A DNA stretch of 64,000 nucleotides from positions 19,340 to 83,339 of the forward strand of contig CALUBX010000001.1 in the NCBI GenBank assembly GCA_943914405.1. Reading direction: 5' to 3'. How positions within the stretch are numbered: position 1 is the stretch's first letter; every line of letters begins with the position of its first letter. A program made the position numbers and the translations under genes. Below are positions 63,251 through 64,000 of this stretch, one piece after another. Under the pieces are notes generated by a model, which was given only the letters and a program-made list of their open reading frames with translations, was not told the origin of the DNA and did not search any database. This DNA comes from an uncultured Hyphomicrobiales bacterium (GTDB taxonomy: Bacteria; Pseudomonadota; Alphaproteobacteria; Rhizobiales; Rhizobiaceae).

Positions 63251-63622
63251 CGGAGCCATCCTGCACGTCATGGTGCCGAAGCCCGTAAGGGGCGTTGCGG
63301 GAAGGGACGGACGGCCCGTCAGCCGGCGCCTCCGGGGGTACAGTCGAGGCAATTTCCTCCTCATGGCGCTGTAGCGACGGGAAATCGTCCGGCGTGATCG
63401 TCTCCCGCTCCAGAAGGAGGCGTGCACCAGCCTTTAATTCGTCCAGACAGGACTTCAGCAATTGCTTGGCCGTCGTGTACGACTCCTCGATCATGTCGCG
63501 GAGGCCATGTCGACCTCGCGCGCCGTGGCTTCCGAATAGTCGCGCGGGTAAAGGCCGGTGCCGTCGCTCAGCCATTGCTGCTTGTGCTCCTCGAACACAA
63601 CCTGTCCGACCTTGGCGCTCAT
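63234..63622 (-). pseudogene. 3' end of an ftsH-like protease gene, frameshifted
   Basis: The leftward frame from 63622 reads MSAKVGQVVFEEHKQQWLSD and SEATAREVD, as in the C-terminal M41 domain of FtsH. It then goes out of frame near 63503-63506 (GGCC; one G appears missing). The next frame continues GLRDMIEESYTTAKQLLKS and LLLERETITPDDF, the usual FtsH end. The AAA+ and zinc-binding parts are absent. It is a decayed fragment of an accessory FtsH. Confidence 0.75.
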
Positions 63623-63802
63623 CCGCGCCCGTTTGCAAACGTGTCGCCTTCAATTGGGAGAGATCATTTGATGGGGAGGCGGCGGTGATGATTGCTTAAA
63701 GAGCGTCATCGCCGTCAAAGCTGCGCTGCCATGTCCAGAAATACACTTACTCATGCTTACAAGCTGATGACAACACATGCGTAATTGTTTGTTGTCATCA
63801 AA

Positions 63803-63822
63803 AAGCGCCCCGCATGGCGCTT
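63803..63822. terminator. Inverted repeat resembling a terminator
   Basis: AAGCGCC-CCGCAT-GGCGCTT, 7-bp arms, followed on the + strand by CTTAAGTGTTT and preceded by AAAA, so it could act in either direction. Just upstream, TGATGACAAC and GTTGTCATCA (63765-63800) form a looser inverted repeat. Confidence 0.5.
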
Positions 63823-63851
63823 CTTAAGTGTTTGATTTTATTGTAGAAAAC

Positions 63852-63879
63852 TGGAGATGGCGAAGGGATTCGAACCCTC
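63852..63879 (-). other. tRNA 3'-end-like sequence (no complete tRNA)
   Basis: Read leftwards, GAGGG-TTCGAAT-CCCTT forms a T-arm, followed by CGCCATCT and CCA, as at a tRNA 3' end. No matching 5' half or anticodon arm is found to the right, so this is not an intact tRNA gene. Such fragments often mark integration ends of islands. Confidence 0.45.
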
Positions 63880-63926
63880 GACCACAACCTTGGCAAAAAT
63901 CAGCACTTATGCTGCGGTCCGGAAAA

Positions 63927-63971
63927 GCAAGTTGAGATGGTTGCGTGCCCCCGCAACCAAACAAAACTTGC
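63927..63971. repeat. Nested inverted repeat, candidate attachment site
   Basis: Outer arms GCAAGTT (63927-63933) and AACTTGC (63965-63971) enclose inner arms GGTTGCG (63939-63945) and CGCAACC (63952-63958) around a 6-bp spacer TGCCCC. Arms of this size around a 6-8 bp spacer resemble a tyrosine-recombinase crossover site. The stretch TGCCCCCGCAACCA (63946-63959) also equals the 3' end of many alphaproteobacterial initiator tRNAs. Confidence 0.45.
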
Positions 63972-64000
63972 AACCGGCGCCATGAAGCCTCCTCCTCAGC

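Noticed and set aside
63852..63940. A complete tRNA or tmRNA gene at the right edge
   Set aside because: A T-arm and CCA-like end are present, but no complementary acceptor 5' strand, D-arm or anticodon arm could be found.
1..64000. CRISPR arrays
   Set aside because: No regularly spaced repeats with unique spacers were seen; the only short tandem repeats are the repA iterons and the operator pairs.

Overview
The window is GC-rich alphaproteobacterial DNA, most likely Hyphomicrobiales/Rhizobiales. This rests on the gene families present: a complete rhizobial-type trb mating-pair gene set, DUF736/DUF2840/DUF2274/DUF2285/DUF2493 accessory genes, a DUF3363 relaxase, and a RepA-ParA backbone. The genus cannot be fixed from the sequence alone. 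The left two thirds (about 1-32.9 kb) are the core of an integrative and conjugative element (ICE) or closely related plasmid. The right third (about 33-64 kb) is a patchwork stress and export island containing several broken genes.

Layout, left part. Positions 3-2317 hold a trio of overlapping tyrosine recombinases (RIT-type arrangement) whose middle member is broken. A large leftward primase-helicase of TOTE conflict-system type follows (2357-4873). It abuts a strawberry-notch helicase that has lost its N-terminal half (4959-6797). Next come a Toprim protein, a strongly structured non-coding element (7990-8084), a DUF2493 protein, a small membrane protein and ssb. Then comes a regulatory block resembling the excision and quorum-sensing control circuit of Mesorhizobium ICEMlSymR7A: an XRE regulator with palindromes around its start (QseC-like), a small DUF2285-type protein (QseM-like), a DUF2285 activator split across two frames by a +1 shift (FseA-like) and an AlpA/RdfS-like excisionase. 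The replication and partition block (repA with internal iterons, parA, an orphan DNA methyltransferase, a ParG-like protein) leads through traF, a lytic transglycosylase, a candidate oriT, the relaxase and traG into trbBCDEJKLFGI plus DUF2274.

Layout, right part. This region carries LysR and GGDEF regulators, phosphoketolase (xfp), and a five-gene RND efflux operon. An ECF sigma/anti-sigma/periplasmic sensor operon, an RbbA-type ABC exporter operon, gltS, a TetR regulator cut in two by an IS3-family element (target duplication AGAT), a DUF2934 gene and alpha-glucan phosphorylase (glgP) follow. Decay is obvious: an internally deleted SDR, a truncated IS5-type transposase, an RbbA fragment, the last 35 codons of an alcohol dehydrogenase and a frameshifted ftsH 3' end. 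The window ends in tRNA-like sequence and a nested inverted repeat that could be an attachment site.

The two most notable observations are as follows. First, a 16-bp palindromic motif (RTCAWC-N4-GWTGAY) occurs seven times in intergenic DNA around xfp, the ABC/gltS spacer, the tetR gene and glgP. This suggests a small sugar-catabolism/stress regulon whose own TetR repressor has been disrupted by an insertion sequence. Second, the DUF2285 activator reads correctly only if one base is skipped, as in the programmed +1 frameshift known for FseA. Calls are from reading the sequence; no database searches were possible.
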